64,000 nt of DNA from Mycobacterium sp. GA-2829 (lineage in GTDB: Bacteria; Actinomycetota; Actinomycetes; Mycobacteriales; Mycobacteriaceae). Positions 36,553 to 44,781 of the stretch are shown here, piece after piece (position 1 is the first letter of the stretch; each line of letters starts with the position of its first letter). The position numbers and the translations under genes were made by a program. The notes beneath the pieces were generated by a model. The model saw nothing but the letters and a program-made list of their open reading frames with translations. It searched no databases and was not told where the DNA came from. The stretch covers positions 62,001 through 126,000 of the forward strand of contig NZ_LQIT01000001.1 of assembly GCF_001499965.1 (NCBI RefSeq). Direction: 5' to 3'.

Positions 36553-37761
36553 TCAGTGCCCGGTGTCGAAGGCCAGCGGCAGCGTGGCGGGGCCGCTGAT
36601 GCCGGTGAGCGGTTTCCACCGTTCGGGTGCGGTGCGGCGCGGGTGCGGCATCCGGCGGGTGAGGACGGCGAGGGCCTCGACGAGTTCGGTGCGCGCCAGA
36701 TGCGAGCCGAGGCAGTAGTGCACGCCGCCGCCGAATGTCAGCATGGCCGTGGCGTTTTCCCGGGTGACATCGAGGTGGTCGGGTTGGGCGAACGCGGCGG
36801 GGTCGCGGTTGGCCGCGGCGATGTTGACGATCACCATCTCACCGGCGCCCACGCGCAGTCCCGGTAGCTCGACGTCCTCTCGGGCGGTGCGGATGGTGGT
36901 GAAGATGACGGGACAGAACCGCATCAATTCGTCGACCGCACGCGGGATCTGGCCCGGATTGCGGGACAGGAACTCCCACTGCTCGGGGTGGTCGCAGAGG
37001 ACGCCGATCGCCGCCGCGAGCTGGTTGCGGGTCGTATCGGTTCCCGCCATCAGCAGGCTGCCCGCCAGCATCAGGAGTTCGTCGTGGGTGAGGCGGTCGC
37101 CGTCGATCTCGGCGCGGATGAGATCGGAGAACAGGTCGTCGGTCAGCGCATCGCGGCGCGCTGCAATCAATGTGTCGTTGTAGGCGTCGAGTTCGGCCCA
37201 CGCGCGGACGATGTCGTCGGCGTCCGCGGCGACGTTCCAGTTGAACACCTTGAAGATGTCATCGGCCCAAGCCGAGAAACGGGCCCAGTCCCGCGCGGGC
37301 GCACCGAGTAGCGCACAGATGACCGGGACCGGGTAGGGGCGGGCGATGTCGGTGACGACGTCGACGGTGCCGGTCGCGGTGTGCGGGTCGATGAGGTCGT
37401 TGACGACGCGGACGCACGTGTCACGCAGGCGCGCAGAGGCTTTCGGGGTGAACGCCTTGCACACCAGCCGGCGCAGCCGGTGGTGGTCCTCGCCGTCGAG
37501 GCTCAGCAGACCGTTGACGACGCGGTCCCAGAGCGGTCCCGACGTGATGCCCTGGGCGGCCAGGGCCAAGCCTCTGGGGGTGGCGAAGCGGTCGTCGCGC
37601 AGCACTGTGCGCGCGAGTTCGTAGGTGAGGATCTCGGGCCCGTGCGGGCCGAGTGCGACGGGTGCCCGCTCTCGGGCGGCGGCGAGGATGCGGTGGGCCT
37701 CTTCTGGATCGCGTTCGTTCTCGTAGTCGACCGACGGCAACCCGAGGTCCAGCGTTGTCAT
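36553..37761 (-). CDS. Cytochrome P450
   Basis: 402 residues from ATG 37761; the frame continues upstream without a credible site. The I-helix oxygen-activation motif (AGTDTTR), the K-helix ExxR (DELMR) and the haem loop FGGGVHYCLGSHLAR (Cys350) are intact. It is a soluble bacterial class I-type P450 needing a ferredoxin and reductase, neither encoded nearby. Substrate unknown. The SnoaL-like gene lies directly upstream on the same strand, and both genes are preceded by a shared 50-bp element, suggesting common control. Confidence 0.93.
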   Translation of the reverse strand: MTTLDLGLPSVDYENERDPEEAHRILAAARERAPVALGPHGPEILTYELARTVLRDDRFATPRGLALAAQGITSGPLWDRVVNGLLSLDGEDHHRLRRLVCKAFTPKASARLRDTCVRVVNDLIDPHTATGTVDVVTDIARPYPVPVICALLGAPARDWARFSAWADDIFKVFNWNVAADADDIVRAWAELDAYNDTLIAARRDALTDDLFSDLIRAEIDGDRLTHDELLMLAGSLLMAGTDTTRNQLAAAIGVLCDHPEQWEFLSRNPGQIPRAVDELMRFCPVIFTTIRTAREDVELPGLRVGAGEMVIVNIAAANRDPAAFAQPDHLDVTRENATAMLTFGGGVHYCLGSHLARTELVEALAVLTRRMPHPRRTAPERWKPLTGISGPATLPLAFDTGH

Positions 37762-37767
37762 GCCTCT

Positions 37768-37817
37768 TTTGTCCCTCAAGATCAACCGTCGGCGCATCAG
37801 CCGAACGGTTGAGATCG
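37768..37817 (-). promoter_or_regulatory. Shared 50-bp upstream element, copy A (before P450)
   Basis: Read in the gene direction, this block starts CGATCTCA and contains CGTTCGG, TGATGCGCCG and GGGACAAA. It matches the block at 38274-38323 without gaps at 40 of 50 positions. In this copy CAACCGT and ACGGTTG form an inverted repeat around the core. It fills the gap between the SnoaL-like stop and the P450 start. Confidence 0.6.
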
Positions 37818-37820
37818 TTG

Positions 37821-38255
37821 CTACACCGCCGGGAACGCACCCATCTGTGCCAACACCATGGCCATGTCCAGGTAGGCCTTCTCGCAGAGGAGCTGCCCGC
37901 CGTCGAACTCGAAGATCGCCACCATCGGCACCCTGACATGGTTGCCGCTGGGCGGGACGCCCGCCCATTCGCCGTCGTGGGTACCCGTGATGAGACCTTC
38001 GACCAGGACACCGTCATCCAGGTGTCGCATCGTGGTTGTCTCGGCGTGCAGGTCGGGCAAGGCGTGCATGAGGCTCCGCAGTAGTTCGCGGACGGCCTCC
38101 TCGCCGTCGCTGGGCTCACCGTTGACCTCGTAGCGCGGGCGGTGGAACGTGGCGATCGTCGCCTCGATGTCGTGCCGGTTCTCGGCCTCGATGTGCGCTC
38201 GGACGGTGGTCTCGCGCTGCTGGCGCAGGCTGGTGGTGGTTTCGATGGCTGTCAC
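37821..38255 (-). CDS. SnoaL-like/ester cyclase family protein
   Basis: 144 residues from GTG 38255, which has a strong ribosome binding site (GGAGGTGCACC) just upstream; open frame beyond that is not used. It has the NTF2-like pattern of SnoaL polyketide cyclases (VRAHIEAENRHDIEATIATF, then conserved HALPDLHAE and a C-terminal FEFDGGQLLCEKAYLD). The reaction is unknown; members act as cyclases, hydratases or isomerases on small ring compounds. The pairing with a P450 suggests modification of a secondary metabolite or xenobiotic. Confidence 0.85.
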   Translation of the reverse strand: MTAIETTTSLRQQRETTVRAHIEAENRHDIEATIATFHRPRYEVNGEPSDGEEAVRELLRSLMHALPDLHAETTTMRHLDDGVLVEGLITGTHDGEWAGVPPSGNHVRVPMVAIFEFDGGQLLCEKAYLDMAMVLAQMGAFPAV

Positions 38256-38273
38256 GGTGCACCTCCTGCATCG

Positions 38274-38323
38274 TTTGTCCTCCGAGCTCGCCCGCCGGCG
38301 CATCACCCGAACGACTGAGATCG
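38274..38323 (-). promoter_or_regulatory. Shared 50-bp upstream element, copy B (before SnoaL-like gene)
   Basis: Ungapped match (40 of 50) to the block upstream of the P450. It lies just before the ribosome binding site of the SnoaL-like gene, and its promoter-distal end is 24 bases from the LexA box of the divergent 13E12 gene. The conservation of CGTTCGG-N-TGATGCGCCG is the strongest part. Confidence 0.6.
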
Positions 38324-38347
38324 ACGTGTCGGTGGGTCGAAGTAGGC

Positions 38348-38363
38348 TCGTACACATGTTCGA
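38348..38363 (+). promoter_or_regulatory. LexA (SOS) box overlapping start codon of the 13E12 gene
   Basis: TCGTAC-ACAT-GTTCGA differs at one position from the mycobacterial SOS box TCGAAC-N4-GTTCGA. The ATG start (38356-38358) is inside it. LexA boxes upstream of 13E12-family genes have been described in M. tuberculosis. Confidence 0.75.
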
Positions 38364-39909
38364 AGGCGTACCCGATGCGGAGCTGACCGAGGCGATCGCG
38401 GACTCGTATCGGCAGGAGTCGGTGCTGATGGGGCGCCGGATTCACGCGGTGGCCGAACTGGTCAGCCGACGCATGTGGGAGGCCGAGGCCGAGGATCCCG
38501 ACTGCGGGTACATGGTGGTCACCGGGTTGCAGCGGGCCGGTGCGGAGGTGGCCGCGGCGATGAACCTTCCGCCGGGGATCGCCAACGCTCTGGTGTGTGA
38601 CGCCCACGAGGTCGACGGGGCGTTCCCGAAGGTGCTGGCGGTGCTGTGCGCCGGTGACACCGATTGGCGCACCGTGCAGATCATCCTCAGACGCACCAAG
38701 AGTGTGTCCAGCATTTCGATGCGCGCCGCCCTGGACGCCCGCCTCGCGGCGGCGATCGGGCGGTGGCAGTCCTGGTCGCGCAAACGTGTCGCCGACACCG
38801 TGGACGCCCTGGTGAAAGAGTTGGATCCCGATGCGGTCGCCGAACGTGAACGCGCTGAAGATCAGCGGCGTCTGAACATCACTCCGTCCGGGGATGGGAC
38901 CGCCAAAGTCGACGGGGTCCTCGACGCCGAATCAGCGGTGATCGTCGACGACAAGATCTCCGATCTGGCCAACGGGGTCTGCCCGAATGATCCGCGCACC
39001 ATGGACCAACGCCGCGCCGACGCCATGCCGGCGATGGCCCAGGGCCAGCGTTTGGCGTGCCGGTGCCCCGACTGCACCGGCACCGCGCCCGCACCGGATA
39101 CCGGTGGGGCGCGGGTGGTCGCCCACCTCGTGGCCGATCAGTCCACGGTGCTCGGTGAATCCGATCACCCGGGGTATCTGTCGGGGTTCGGGGTCATCGA
39201 CGCCGAGCAGGTCCGCCGGATGACCACTCGGGCCCGATTGCGCACGCTGACCCCACCGATCGTGACCGACGAGGAACGGTGGCGGTATCAACCTAGTGCG
39301 GCGGTGGAACGCTACGTACGCTGGCGCGACCTGACGTGCCGGTTCCCCGGATGCGACCGCCCCGCCGAGCGTTGCGATCTGGACCATACGATCCCGTTCC
39401 ACCACGGCGACCCCACCCGTGGTGGGCCCACCGCCCCGGAGAACCTGAAATGCCTGTGCCGTCAACATCATCGGCTCAAAACTTTCACCGGCTGGCGTGA
39501 TGAACAACTGCCCGACGGCACCATCGTGTGGACCGCACCGGGCGGGGCGATCTACCGGACCACCCCCGGCGGGGTCGAGCTGTTCCCCCGTCTCGGGCCG
39601 CTGCCGTGCGTGGCGCCGAAACCCCGGCGGCGCAACCCCACCCGTGAACGCGCCCGCCGCCTCGCCAAGGTCCGGGCCAAGAACCGCACCCTGCGCCCGA
39701 TCAACGCCGCTCGCCGCCGACTGGAATACGCCCGCAGCTACGAGATCGAGAACCGCAAACACCGCAACCGACGCCGCCGCACCGCCCGACTCGAAGCCCG
39801 AACCGGCCAGTCCACCCTCTACCAACGCTGGCTCGACGAACCCTTCGAACCCGAAACCCTGCCGCCGGACTGGCAACCCCCACCCGAACCCGACGAACCG
39901 CCCTTCTGA
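38356..39909 (+). CDS. 13E12 repeat family protein, DUF222 with HNH domain
   Basis: 517 residues from ATG 38356, chosen because upstream sequence is antisense to the SnoaL-like gene. An N-terminal DUF222 region (about 20-300) is followed by an HNH nuclease module: CRFPGCDRPAERCDLDHTIP and CLCRQHHRLKTF provide Cys/His metal ligands and the catalytic His. The last 110 residues are very basic. These 13E12/REP proteins occur in several copies in mycobacterial genomes, and some are damage-inducible; their role is unknown. The LexA box across the start codon predicts SOS control. Confidence 0.9.
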   Translation: MFEGVPDAELTEAIADSYRQESVLMGRRIHAVAELVSRRMWEAEAEDPDCGYMVVTGLQRAGAEVAAAMNLPPGIANALVCDAHEVDGAFPKVLAVLCAGDTDWRTVQIILRRTKSVSSISMRAALDARLAAAIGRWQSWSRKRVADTVDALVKELDPDAVAERERAEDQRRLNITPSGDGTAKVDGVLDAESAVIVDDKISDLANGVCPNDPRTMDQRRADAMPAMAQGQRLACRCPDCTGTAPAPDTGGARVVAHLVADQSTVLGESDHPGYLSGFGVIDAEQVRRMTTRARLRTLTPPIVTDEERWRYQPSAAVERYVRWRDLTCRFPGCDRPAERCDLDHTIPFHHGDPTRGGPTAPENLKCLCRQHHRLKTFTGWRDEQLPDGTIVWTAPGGAIYRTTPGGVELFPRLGPLPCVAPKPRRRNPTRERARRLAKVRAKNRTLRPINAARRRLEYARSYEIENRKHRNRRRRTARLEARTGQSTLYQRWLDEPFEPETLPPDWQPPPEPDEPPF

Positions 39910-39913
39910 GGGG

Positions 39914-40684
39914 TCAGCCGGCGCGGCGCGTCAAGACCTGCGGTCCGTCCTCGGTGATCGCGATGGTGTGCTCGCTGTGCGCGGTGCGGGAGCCGTCGGC
40001 CGACCGGATGGTCCAGCCGTCGGGGTCGTAGACGATCTTGTCGGTGCCGCTCGCGAACCACGGTTCCAGCGCCAGAGTGAGCCCGGGCCGCAGCTTCAGG
40101 CCCCGCCCGGCGCGGCCGTTGTTGGACACGTGCGGATCCTCGTGCATGGTGCGGCCGAGCCCGTGCCCGCCGAACTGCGTGTTGACCGGATAGCCGTAGT
40201 CGGCGGCCACCGCGCCGATCGCCGCCGAGATGTCACCAAGGCGTCCACCCGGGCGGGCGGCGTCGATACCGGCCACGAGGGCGCGCTCGGTCGCCTCGAT
40301 CAGCCGCTGGTCGTCGGGCCGCGGAGTGCCGACGATCAGGCTGCGCGCCGAGTCGGCCACCCACCCGTCGATCGACACCGCGATGTCCATGCTGAGCAGA
40401 TCCCCGTCCCGCAACACGTAGTCGTGCGGAAGCCCGTGCAGCACAGCATCGTTCACCGACAGGCAGATCACGTTGCGGAACGGCCCGCGGCCGAAGGACG
40501 GTGCGTAGTCCCAGTAACACGACTCGGCACCGCGCTCGGCGATCAGCTCCCGGGCGCGCTGCTCCAGGTCCAGCAGGTTCACCCCCACCTGGGCACGCGC
40601 CTCCAGGTCGTCGAGCAGTCCGGCGATGAAGGCGCCGGTGGTACGCATCGCCTCGATCTCCCGCGGCGTCTTCAGTTCCAGCAC
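39914..40684 (-). CDS. map: Type I methionine aminopeptidase
   Basis: 256 residues from GTG 40684, preceded by AAGGAGGG eight bases upstream. Metal ligands expected for the family are visible: Asp in SMDIAVSIDGWVADSARS, His in GHGLGRTMHEDPHVSN and Glu in LALEPWF. It removes the initiator methionine from nascent proteins in the cytoplasm. Mycobacteria carry more than one map gene; this one lacks the N-terminal SH3-binding extension. An XRE regulator is divergent, 57 bases away, with a palindrome between them. Confidence 0.94.
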   Translation of the reverse strand: MLELKTPREIEAMRTTGAFIAGLLDDLEARAQVGVNLLDLEQRARELIAERGAESCYWDYAPSFGRGPFRNVICLSVNDAVLHGLPHDYVLRDGDLLSMDIAVSIDGWVADSARSLIVGTPRPDDQRLIEATERALVAGIDAARPGGRLGDISAAIGAVAADYGYPVNTQFGGHGLGRTMHEDPHVSNNGRAGRGLKLRPGLTLALEPWFASGTDKIVYDPDGWTIRSADGSRTAHSEHTIAITEDGPQVLTRRAG

Positions 40685-40701
40685 GCGATCAACCCTCCTT
40701 C

Positions 40702-40715
40702 GGTATAGAAATACC
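40702..40715. promoter_or_regulatory. Palindrome between map and the XRE regulator
   Basis: GGTAT-AGAA-ATACC is a perfect inverted repeat centred between the two divergent start codons (40684 and 40742). It is a candidate operator for the XRE-type protein, which could control itself and map. Confidence 0.55.
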
Positions 40716-40741
40716 ACCCTAACCCCAGTATCCTCGACCCC

Positions 40742-41011
40742 ATGGTGCGATCACCCCTGACGCCGCAGCAGATCGCGGCCGGTAAGCGACTTGGAGCCCA
40801 CCTGCGCCAGGCGCGCGGCGATCGCAAACTCGTCGAGGTGGCCGCGGCCGCATCGATCTCGCCTGAGACGCTGCGCAAGATCGAGACCGGCCGACTCGCC
40901 ACCCCCGCGTTCACCACCGTGGCGGCGTTGGCAGCCGTGCTCGAGATCCCACTCGACGACCTCGCCCGCATCTGCGTCCCCGCGCCGGGCAATTACGCGC
41001 TGATGCGGTAA
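40742..41011 (+). CDS. XRE-family helix-turn-helix regulator
   Basis: 89 residues, ATG 40742. Nearly the whole protein is an HTH_3 domain (LGAHLRQARGDRKLVEVAAA, then ISPETLRKIETGRLATPAFT). There is no extra ligand domain. Divergence from map and the palindrome between them suggest autoregulation. Its 3' end overlaps the response regulator gene on the other strand by 19 bases. Confidence 0.85.
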   Translation: MVRSPLTPQQIAAGKRLGAHLRQARGDRKLVEVAAAASISPETLRKIETGRLATPAFTTVAALAAVLEIPLDDLARICVPAPGNYALMR

Positions 41012-41649
41012 CGCCGCTCCGGGCGCCCCACCCCGTACTGCAACCGCAACTCCAACGCGCCTGCGCCCAGGTAGTGCTCCAGGTACCGCCGTGCGCTCAC
41101 CCGCGAAATCCCCACCAGCTCAGCGCATTCGGACGCCGACACCTCACCGGCCCGCTGCACCGCGTCGAGCACCAGCCGTCCCGTCTCGGTGCCCAACCCC
41201 TTCGGCATCACCTCGCCACTCGGTCTGCCGAACAACGAGTCGATCAGCGACTGGTCCGCGCCCCCCGCGGATTCCAGCGCATCCGCGCGCGCGGCGAACG
41301 CTTCGAGTTTCGCCCGCAGCTGTGCGAACTCGAACGGTTTGATCAGATAGTCCGCCGCACCGCCGTCGAGTGCCGCGCGCACGGTGTCGAGCTCCCGCGC
41401 CGCGGTGATCATGATGACCCCGACGCTGTTGCCGTCCGACCGCAGCCGGTGCAGTACCTCCACCCCGGTCATATCCGGCAGGTACACGTCGAGCAGGATC
41501 AGCTGCGGCGCGAGATCCCTTGCGGCAGTAAGGGCTTCCAAGCCCGTTCGCGCCACACCCGCCACCTGGAAGCCCTCCACCCGATCGACGAACCTGCGGT
41601 GGATGTCGGCGACCATGAAGTCGTCGTCGACCACGAGCACATCACGCAT
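40993..41649 (-). CDS. Response regulator, CitB/DcuR-like
   Basis: 218 residues from ATG 41649. The receiver domain has an acidic pocket (VVDDD), phosphoacceptor Asp54 (LILLDVYLPD) and the Lys of YLIKPFEF. The C-terminal part has a helix-turn-helix (GEVSASECAELVGISRVSARRYLEHY) as in CitB-family regulators of carboxylate transport. The start overlaps the kinase stop by eight bases. The divergent TctCBA operon is the probable target. Confidence 0.92.
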   Translation of the reverse strand: MRDVLVVDDDFMVADIHRRFVDRVEGFQVAGVARTGLEALTAARDLAPQLILLDVYLPDMTGVEVLHRLRSDGNSVGVIMITAARELDTVRAALDGGAADYLIKPFEFAQLRAKLEAFAARADALESAGGADQSLIDSLFGRPSGEVMPKGLGTETGRLVLDAVQRAGEVSASECAELVGISRVSARRYLEHYLGAGALELRLQYGVGRPERRYRISA

Positions 41650-43237
41650 GGGCCGCCACCCGGGTCCGCGGCATCCGCACGGTGAACACCGCGCCGCCGT
41701 CGGGCCGGTCCGACACCGAAACCGCGCCGCCGTGCTGCGCGGTGACCAACCGCACGAGCGCCAGCCCGATCCCGCGGCCACCGGGGGCGTCCGCTTTCGA
41801 CGTGACCCCGCGCGCGAAGATCTCCTCCCGCAGATGTTCGGGGACACCGGGTCCGGTGTCGGCCACCGTGATCGCCAACCCGTCTGTGTCGTCGATCGAC
41901 ACGGCCACCTCGGCCGTCGCCGACCCCACCGAGACGTCGACCGCATTGTCGATCAGATTGCCCAGCACGGTGATCACGTCGGTGGCCAGTGCCGGCTCCA
42001 ACGCACCGAGATGCGAACCGGGGTCGAGGCGCAACGTCACCCCGCTCTCGGCGGCCAGCGTGGTCTTCGCGATCAGCAGCGCCGCGACCGCCGGATCGGC
42101 GATCCGCCGCGTCACCGCATCGCTGATCTCCGCGCGCCGCCGCGTCAGCTCACCGATGAGATCCCGCACCGCGTCGTACTCACCGAGCTGCACCAGGCCC
42201 GAGATCGTGTGCAGCTGATTGGCGAATTCGTGGGTCTGCGCGCGCAACGTGTCGGTGACGCTCTTGTGTGACGACAACTGCGCCTGCAGGGCGGCCAGTT
42301 CGGTGCTGTCGCGCATCGTCGTCACGGTACCGATCCACCGCCCGCCGCTGGACGCCGAACGGCGGTTGAGCGCCAACACCCGGGTGCGCGTGGCGATCAC
42401 GACGTCACGGCCGTCCTCACCCGACAGCAGGAACTCGACGACCGCGGGATCGAGACCGACGGCATCGGCCCGCAGGCCGACCGCGCCCGCGGTGAGACCG
42501 AGCAGTTCCTGCGCGCTGTCGTTGAGCAGCGTGATGACGCCGCCGGTGTTCACCGCCACCACACCCTCACGGATGCTGTGCAGCAACGCTTCCCGGTGCT
42601 CGGCCAACCCGGCGATCTCGGCGATCTCCAGCCCCCGGGTGTGCCGGTTGATCCGCCGCGACAACACCCACGACGCCACCAGCCCCAGCGCCGCGGCCAG
42701 GCCGAGATAGAGCAGCAGCCGTTCGCCGGCACCGCTGAGCAGTTGCCACGCCGACGGATACGGTTCGCTCACCGACGCGATCGCCAGCACCTCACCGCGA
42801 CTCGACAGCGCGGGCACCTGACCGATCAGGCTGTGCACACCGTCGACGTCGTCGTCACCAGACCAGGCGCGGCCCTCGTCGGCCCGGGTCGACGACAGAT
42901 CGACCCGCACGCCCACCCGAGACGGGTCCGAGGACGCCAGCACCCGGCCGTCCGGTGCGAGGATCTCCGCCAGTTCGGCGCCCGACAGCGCCACCGCCCG
43001 GTCGAGTTCGGGCGCCAGCACCCGCGCGGCGAACGGATCGGCGAAGCGGTCCCGCACGATCGGCGTCGACGCGACGTTCTCGGCGACGGCGATCATCCGC
43101 TGCCCCCGGGTGTCGCGGAACTCCCGGGTGGACTGCGCGACCGACACCGCCGCCACCGCCAGCAGCACCACCGCCACCACGAGCAACTGGAACACCAGGA
43201 ACCGCGCGGCCAGGCTGCCGAACCAGCGTGAACTCAA
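41642..43237 (-). CDS. Sensor histidine kinase, CitA/DcuS-like
   Basis: 531 residues from TTG 43237. It has a membrane segment (about 10-33), an extracytoplasmic sensor domain (about 36-172), a second membrane segment (about 173-194), a cytoplasmic PAS domain (about 215-310), a H-box in RAQTHEFANQLHTISGL and an ATPase domain with DNAVDV, GPGVP and GGRGIGLALV. This layout matches citrate/C4-dicarboxylate sensors. No better ATG/GTG precedes the first membrane segment. Divergent from tctC with 57 bases between starts. Confidence 0.92.
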   Translation of the reverse strand: MSSRWFGSLAARFLVFQLLVVAVVLLAVAAVSVAQSTREFRDTRGQRMIAVAENVASTPIVRDRFADPFAARVLAPELDRAVALSGAELAEILAPDGRVLASSDPSRVGVRVDLSSTRADEGRAWSGDDDVDGVHSLIGQVPALSSRGEVLAIASVSEPYPSAWQLLSGAGERLLLYLGLAAALGLVASWVLSRRINRHTRGLEIAEIAGLAEHREALLHSIREGVVAVNTGGVITLLNDSAQELLGLTAGAVGLRADAVGLDPAVVEFLLSGEDGRDVVIATRTRVLALNRRSASSGGRWIGTVTTMRDSTELAALQAQLSSHKSVTDTLRAQTHEFANQLHTISGLVQLGEYDAVRDLIGELTRRRAEISDAVTRRIADPAVAALLIAKTTLAAESGVTLRLDPGSHLGALEPALATDVITVLGNLIDNAVDVSVGSATAEVAVSIDDTDGLAITVADTGPGVPEHLREEIFARGVTSKADAPGGRGIGLALVRLVTAQHGGAVSVSDRPDGGAVFTVRMPRTRVAAHA

Positions 43238-43266
43238 CGACCAAAACGTCCTTTGCTTCCGAATCA

Positions 43267-43280
43267 GTGACTCACGTCAC
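43267..43280. promoter_or_regulatory. Inverted repeat between kinase and tctC
   Basis: GTGAC-TCAC-GTCAC, a perfect 5-bp inverted repeat 14 bases upstream of the tctC ATG. A candidate operator for the adjacent response regulator, or for a cAMP-receptor-like protein, given the GTGAC/GTCAC half-sites. Confidence 0.4.
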
Positions 43281-43294
43281 GTTGCGGGTCCAGT

Positions 43295-44278
43295 ATGACG
43301 ATCGTGACACGAGTTCGAAGCCTGGCCGTCCTGCTGCTGGTGGCGATGCTGCTGACCGCGTGCGGGGTGACGCGGGGCAACGAGGACGAAGGCCTGCACC
43401 GGCTCCGCATGATGGTGCCCAACAGCCCCGGCGGCGGCTACGACCTGACCGCCCGCACGGCGGTGAAGATCATGGAGGACACCGACATCACCGGCCGCAT
43501 CGAGGTGTTCAACGTGATCGGTGCGGGCGGCACCGTCGCGATGGCCCGCTTGATGAACGAGCGCGGCAACGGCGACCTCATGATGACGATGGGGCTCGGT
43601 GTCGTCGGCGCCACCTACACCAACGGTTCGGCCATCAAGGCCTCCGACGCCACGGCACTGGCCAAGCTCATCGAGGACCCCGGGGCGATCTTCGTCCCGG
43701 CCGACTCGCCGTTCCAGACCGTGCAGGACTTCGTCGCCGCCTGGAAGAAAGATCCGGCTGCGGTGACGATCGGCGGCGGATCGTCGCCCGGCGGGCCCGA
43801 CCACCTGTTCCCGATGGAACTCGCCGAAACGGTCGGTGTGGACCCCAAGGCCGTCAACTTCGTGACCTACGACGGCGGCGGTGACCTGCTGACTGCGCTG
43901 CTCGGCAAGAAGATCACCGCGGGCACCTCGAGCCCGGGGGAGCTGATCGACCAGATCGAGGCCGGCCAGCTGCGCGTGCTCGCCGTCTCCAGCGACGAGC
44001 GGGTCGAGGGCGTCGACGCGCCGACGCTCAAGGAGTCCGGAATCGACCTCACCTTCGCGAACTGGCGCGGAGTCCTTGCCCCACCGGGCATCTCGGACGA
44101 CGCGAAACAGGCGATGATCCGCGCGCTCGAGGAACTGCACGGCACCGAGCAGTGGAAGGAGGCGCTGACCAAGAACGGGTGGACCGATGCCTTCGTCACC
44201 GGGCCGGCGTTCGAACAGTTCCTCGTCGACCAGGACAACCGGGTCTCGTCGACCCTGACCGAACTGGGGCTGGTATGA
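43295..44278 (+). CDS. tctC: Tripartite tricarboxylate transporter substrate-binding protein TctC
   Basis: 327 residues, ATG 43295. A lipobox (LLTAC, Cys23) predicts a lipoprotein. The Bug/TctC domain begins LRMMVPNSPGGGYDLTART, with GIDLTFANWRGVLAPPGIS as a further conserved segment. It captures a carboxylate outside the membrane for the TctAB permease. The first gene of the tctC-tctB-tctA-usp run, and divergent from the kinase that probably senses the same substrate. Overlaps tctB by ATGA. Confidence 0.92.
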   Translation: MTIVTRVRSLAVLLLVAMLLTACGVTRGNEDEGLHRLRMMVPNSPGGGYDLTARTAVKIMEDTDITGRIEVFNVIGAGGTVAMARLMNERGNGDLMMTMGLGVVGATYTNGSAIKASDATALAKLIEDPGAIFVPADSPFQTVQDFVAAWKKDPAAVTIGGGSSPGGPDHLFPMELAETVGVDPKAVNFVTYDGGGDLLTALLGKKITAGTSSPGELIDQIEAGQLRVLAVSSDERVEGVDAPTLKESGIDLTFANWRGVLAPPGISDDAKQAMIRALEELHGTEQWKEALTKNGWTDAFVTGPAFEQFLVDQDNRVSSTLTELGLV

Positions 44279-44781
44279 CCGTCACCGACAAACCCAAGCG
44301 GATCGACCGGGCGCAGTACCTGATCTGCATCGTGCTGGTCGCGGTCGGCGCGTTCCTCATCGTCGACGCGCTGCGGCTGACCGCCGGGTTCGCCAAGGTC
44401 GATCCCGTTGGGCCGAAGGCGTTCCCGATCGCGATCGGTGTGGTGCTGATCGTGCTGGCGCTGATCCTGGCGGTCGCGATCCCACGCGGTTCGGTGGGGG
44501 AGGCCGACGCCGGCGAGGACGTCGATCCCGACGCCCCGAGTGACTGGCGCACCGTCGGACTGCTCGTCGGGTTGTTCGTCGCGGTGATCCTGCTGGTGAA
44601 ACCGCTCGGCTGGGTCATCACCGGCACGCTGCTGTTCGCCGGGGCGGCCGCGATCCTGGGCAACCGGCACTGGATCCGCAACATCGCGATCGCGCTGACG
44701 CTGTCGCTGGTGAGTTTCTACGCGTTCTATTCCGGGCTCGGAATACCGCTGCCCGCAGGCATTTTGGACGGGATCCTGTAG
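44275..44781 (+). CDS. tctB: Tripartite tricarboxylate transporter small permease TctB
   Basis: 168 residues from ATG 44275. Four hydrophobic segments (about residues 14-35, 48-66, 92-110 and 130-160) and the conserved GPKAFPIAIGVVLIVLALIL motif identify TctB. It forms the small membrane subunit with TctA. The TAG stop is directly followed by the tctA ATG. Confidence 0.88.
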   Translation: MTVTDKPKRIDRAQYLICIVLVAVGAFLIVDALRLTAGFAKVDPVGPKAFPIAIGVVLIVLALILAVAIPRGSVGEADAGEDVDPDAPSDWRTVGLLVGLFVAVILLVKPLGWVITGTLLFAGAAAILGNRHWIRNIAIALTLSLVSFYAFYSGLGIPLPAGILDGIL

